Source: Phyllobacteriaceae bacterium
GTDB taxonomy: Bacteria > Pseudomonadota > Alphaproteobacteria > Rhizobiales > Devosiaceae
Direction of reading: 5' to 3'
Assembly (NCBI GenBank): GCA_012799265.1
Contig: JAAZLP010000002.1
Coordinates: 1 to 7,048 of the forward strand
DNA: 7,048 nucleotides
Within the stretch, counting starts at the first letter, position 1, and each line of letters starts with the position of its first letter. Both the position numbers and the translations under genes were made by a program. Positions 5,217 to 7,048 of this stretch are shown here, piece by piece. The notes under the pieces were generated by a model. That model was not told the origin of the DNA. It did not search any database and saw nothing but the letters and a program-made list of their open reading frames with translations.

Positions 5217-5240
5217 ACGAAGGATGCGCTTTTTGGTTCC
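5216..5240 (-). promoter_or_regulatory. EcfG-type promoter for the 55-aa gene and downstream small genes
   Basis: On the minus strand GGAAC (5240-5236), 16 bases, then CGTT (5219-5216): an exact match to the EcfG promoter form. It starts only six bases after the transglutaminase stop. The expected start point near 5209 is about 55 bases before the 55-aa gene. This places the small-protein cluster in the predicted GSR regulon. Confidence 0.82.
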
Positions 5241-5245
5241 CGGTA

Positions 5246-6124
5246 CTATTCGACGGGTATTACGTCGACTGACTGACTAGTCTCGTGTGAGCCGTGCGTA
5301 CGCAGCACACCGACGATCGGAGAAACGTCGGCATAGTCACGGCCCTTGCCGATCGAGATGTGGTCGGCACCGGCGACCATGGCGTTGGTGGGATCAAATT
5401 CCACCCAACCCATCTGCTGACCGCACCACACGCGCACCCAGGCATGCATCGCATCGGCCCCTTCCAGTCGCGGCTGTCCTGCCGGCGGGTTGGTGCGCAG
5501 GAAACCGGATACATAGCCGGCGGGGATACCCAATCCGCGCAAGCCGGCGATCATGACATGGGCAAAGTCCTGGCACACACCTTTGCGCATTTCGAAGGCT
5601 TCTGACGGCCGGGTTTCTACGTCTGTTGCCTCCGGCGCATATTCGAAATCGCGATGGATAGCGAGGCAGAGGGCCATGACGGCGGCAAAGACCGAGGGTG
5701 CGCTAGCTGTGACCTCACGGGCATAGTCCGTGATGGTGGTCGCTAGCGTGATGCGAGGCGACGCTGCAAGAAAATGCTGGGGGCTATTGGGCCCAAGGGA
5801 CCAGAAGCGCCCAACTTCGTGTGCCATCTGATCGAGCGGTGGAGACAGGTCGGCGGCTGAGGGGGACTCGTCCACCCGGACGCGTGCGGTCAGGCGTATT
5901 TCAAGTTTGTCGTGCGGCTCCACCATGGTGATGGCCGTGACCGAATTGCCAAAGAAGTCGATGAAGCCCGTCTGCCGATTTGGCTTGGGCGAAAAGGAAA
6001 GGGAAAATGCCACCACGCGCTGCACGCCCGGAATGGTCGACGGGACGACGCGGATATGGTGGCGTCCGCCATGCACCGGCGCAGCGTAGTCATACTCCAG
6101 GGCGAGGCGGAGGTCATAGAGCAT
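5246..6124 (-). CDS. Bacterial transglutaminase-like cysteine protein
   Basis: This 292-residue protein has an N-terminal beta-rich domain (about residues 1-85: YDLRLALEYDYAAPVHGGRH, then FIDFFGNSV) of the bacterial transglutaminase N-terminal type. A transglutaminase/protease core follows, with all three catalytic positions present: Cys184 in KGVCQDFAHV, His227 in DAMHAWVRVW and Asp244 in WVEFDPTN. The fold can cleave or form amide bonds, so protease, amidase or ligase activity is possible; the substrate is unknown. No signal peptide is visible, so it is probably cytoplasmic. ATG 6124 lies three bases after the stop of the alpha-E gene with no separate ribosome binding site, so translation is probably coupled. 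The pair is a well-known conserved neighbourhood. Length is normal for the family. Confidence 0.9.
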   Translation of the reverse strand: MLYDLRLALEYDYAAPVHGGRHHIRVVPSTIPGVQRVVAFSLSFSPKPNRQTGFIDFFGNSVTAITMVEPHDKLEIRLTARVRVDESPSAADLSPPLDQMAHEVGRFWSLGPNSPQHFLAASPRITLATTITDYAREVTASAPSVFAAVMALCLAIHRDFEYAPEATDVETRPSEAFEMRKGVCQDFAHVMIAGLRGLGIPAGYVSGFLRTNPPAGQPRLEGADAMHAWVRVWCGQQMGWVEFDPTNAMVAGADHISIGKGRDYADVSPIVGVLRTHGSHETSQSVDVIPVE

Positions 6125-6127
6125 GGT

Positions 6128-7048
6128 TCACGCGAAATAGGTGGAGGCAATGAGGCTGGATAGCATGCCGATATCGCCGGCCAGTTTTTCCAGCCGCTCT
6201 GGTGTCATGTCGGCGGGATCAGCGATTATCAGTTCGGAATGAATCTGGAGAGCGGACTTTACAGTCGGCGCAAGCTGGCCGTTCTCGATACCGCCTGGCA
6301 GCCTTTCCAACTGATCGCGCACTTCATTGAGCTGGAAGAGCGCAGAGCGCGGGTTGAGGGGATCGAGGATAAGAAGATCGACGACGCTCTGTGTCCCGGC
6401 GCTGACCGAATAGCGACGACGATGCGACATGACGCTGTCACCGATCTCAAGAAGCATTTCCAGCGAACCATCTGGCGCATCTGAAGCCGATAGCCACCCG
6501 GTCACGCGGGCAATCTGCATGGCCCTTTCCAGGCGCCGACCGAGTTCAAGGAAACGCCAGCCAGCGAAGCGATACATGTTTTCATGGACCAGACCTGAAA
6601 ATCCCGCCAGCTTACGTAAAAGCACGGTCATCGCCCGGCTGGCGTCGTCGCCCGGCTGGACCCGCGTTGCGAAACGCCTGGCAGACTTTTGCAGATCATT
6701 GAGTGCCAGCCAGCCGTCCGGAGAGAAGCGGTCGCGAACCTGGCTGGCGCTATGGACGGCGCTGTCAATCGAGGCGAGCAGGCCGCGCGGCATTGCCTCG
6801 GCGACATCGACATCGATGGTTTCCAGGAATGCGGCGCAATGGGTCAAGATTGGCAGGTCCGGCTTGGACAACTCGGCAAGGCGCGCGTTGTAAGCGCGCA
6901 GGATGCGCACCGTGGCCTCGCAGCGCTCTGCATAGCGGCCCAACCAGATGAGATTGTCGGCTGCCCGGCTCGGCAGACTACCTGGGACATTGCGGATGAG
7001 TTTCTCGTCGTCCCCCGGAAGGAGAGTGACCTGCTCCACCGGCTCGGA
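6128..7048 (-). CDS. Circularly permuted ATP-grasp / alpha-E fusion protein (C-terminal part, cut by window edge)
   Basis: The visible 306 residues are an alpha-E domain (DUF403), an all-helical domain of unknown chemistry. It starts after the linker SEPVEQVTLLPGDDEKLIRN; hallmark stretches are SRAADNLIWLGRYAERCEAT, ENMYRFAGWRFLELGRRLER (about 157-176), and LDPLNPRSALFQLNEVRDQL (about 229-248). The frame stays open to the window edge, and the residues before the domain look like the end of a circularly permuted ATP-grasp domain, so this is most likely the back half of a fused ATP-grasp/alpha-E gene. A GTG at 7039-7037 is a possible start for a stand-alone protein, but it falls inside that linker and has no clear ribosome binding site. 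It is co-transcribed with the transglutaminase-like gene. Confidence 0.85.
   Translation of the reverse strand, partial: SEPVEQVTLLPGDDEKLIRNVPGSLPSRAADNLIWLGRYAERCEATVRILRAYNARLAELSKPDLPILTHCAAFLETIDVDVAEAMPRGLLASIDSAVHSASQVRDRFSPDGWLALNDLQKSARRFATRVQPGDDASRAMTVLLRKLAGFSGLVHENMYRFAGWRFLELGRRLERAMQIARVTGWLSASDAPDGSLEMLLEIGDSVMSHRRRYSVSAGTQSVVDLLILDPLNPRSALFQLNEVRDQLERLPGGIENGQLAPTVKSALQIHSELIIADPADMTPERLEKLAGDIGMLSSLIASTYFA

Noticed and set aside
6429..6893. Open frame of 154 codons on the plus strand opposite the alpha-E domain
   Set aside because: It is a shadow of the conserved alpha-E reading frame; Ser/Arg-rich product without domains.
1..7048. CRISPR arrays, tRNA/rRNA genes, insertion sequences, phage attachment sites
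   Set aside because: I saw no regularly spaced direct repeats, no tRNA-like cloverleaf, no transposase and no integrase. The holin-like label on one small gene is a family name and does not indicate a prophage here.

Overview
The window is a general stress response (GSR) locus of an alphaproteobacterium, probably of the order Hyphomicrobiales (Rhizobiales). A Devosia-like genus is a weak guess from protein style. The basis is the PhyR / NepR / EcfG trio, found only in Alphaproteobacteria, next to an HRxxN-type sensor kinase. Both edges cut genes: phyR at the left, and an ATP-grasp/alpha-E fusion gene at the right. No gene-free stretch exceeds 300 bases.

Left part (1-3748): phyR (minus strand, N-terminal end only) diverges from nepR-ecfG (plus strand). 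Next come a CHASE3 / HisKA_2 membrane histidine kinase and, one base after its stop, a diacylglycerol-kinase-like lipid kinase. In the known GSR circuit, stress-activated HRxxN kinases phosphorylate PhyR. PhyR~P then binds the anti-sigma factor NepR through its sigma-like domain and so frees the sigma factor EcfG. EcfG reads promoters of the form GGAAC-N16-CGTT. I find three exact copies and one near copy here: before phyR (exact), nepR-ecfG (near), the kinase (exact) and a 55-codon gene on the minus strand (exact). The locus therefore looks self-amplifying.

Middle part (3749-5245, minus strand): a run of small envelope-type proteins. In transcription order these are an unrecognised 55-aa protein with a C-terminal membrane segment (behind the fourth EcfG promoter), a 52-aa DUF3309-like membrane peptide, a DUF883 (ElaB/YqjD-type) membrane-anchored coiled-coil protein, and a YqjE / holin-superfamily-like membrane protein. 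The last gene carries an in-frame TAA at codon 14 of its probable original frame, so it is either a recent nonsense mutant, a sequence error, or a gene now read from an internal start. The non-coding DNA between these genes is rich in perfect inverted repeats. One set could form a three-way junction covering the ribosome binding site of the 55-aa gene. Another is three back-to-back hairpins between the DUF3309 and DUF883 genes.

Right part (5246-7048, minus strand): a two-gene operon of a circularly permuted ATP-grasp / alpha-E fusion (C-terminal part visible) and a bacterial transglutaminase-like cysteine protein with an intact Cys-His-Asp triad. This pairing is widespread in bacteria and has been predicted to make or process peptide tags or amide bonds, but its biochemistry is poorly established. 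The known parts are all recognisable families. The least explained elements are the 55-aa gene and its leader, the hairpin cluster, and the interrupted holin-like gene.
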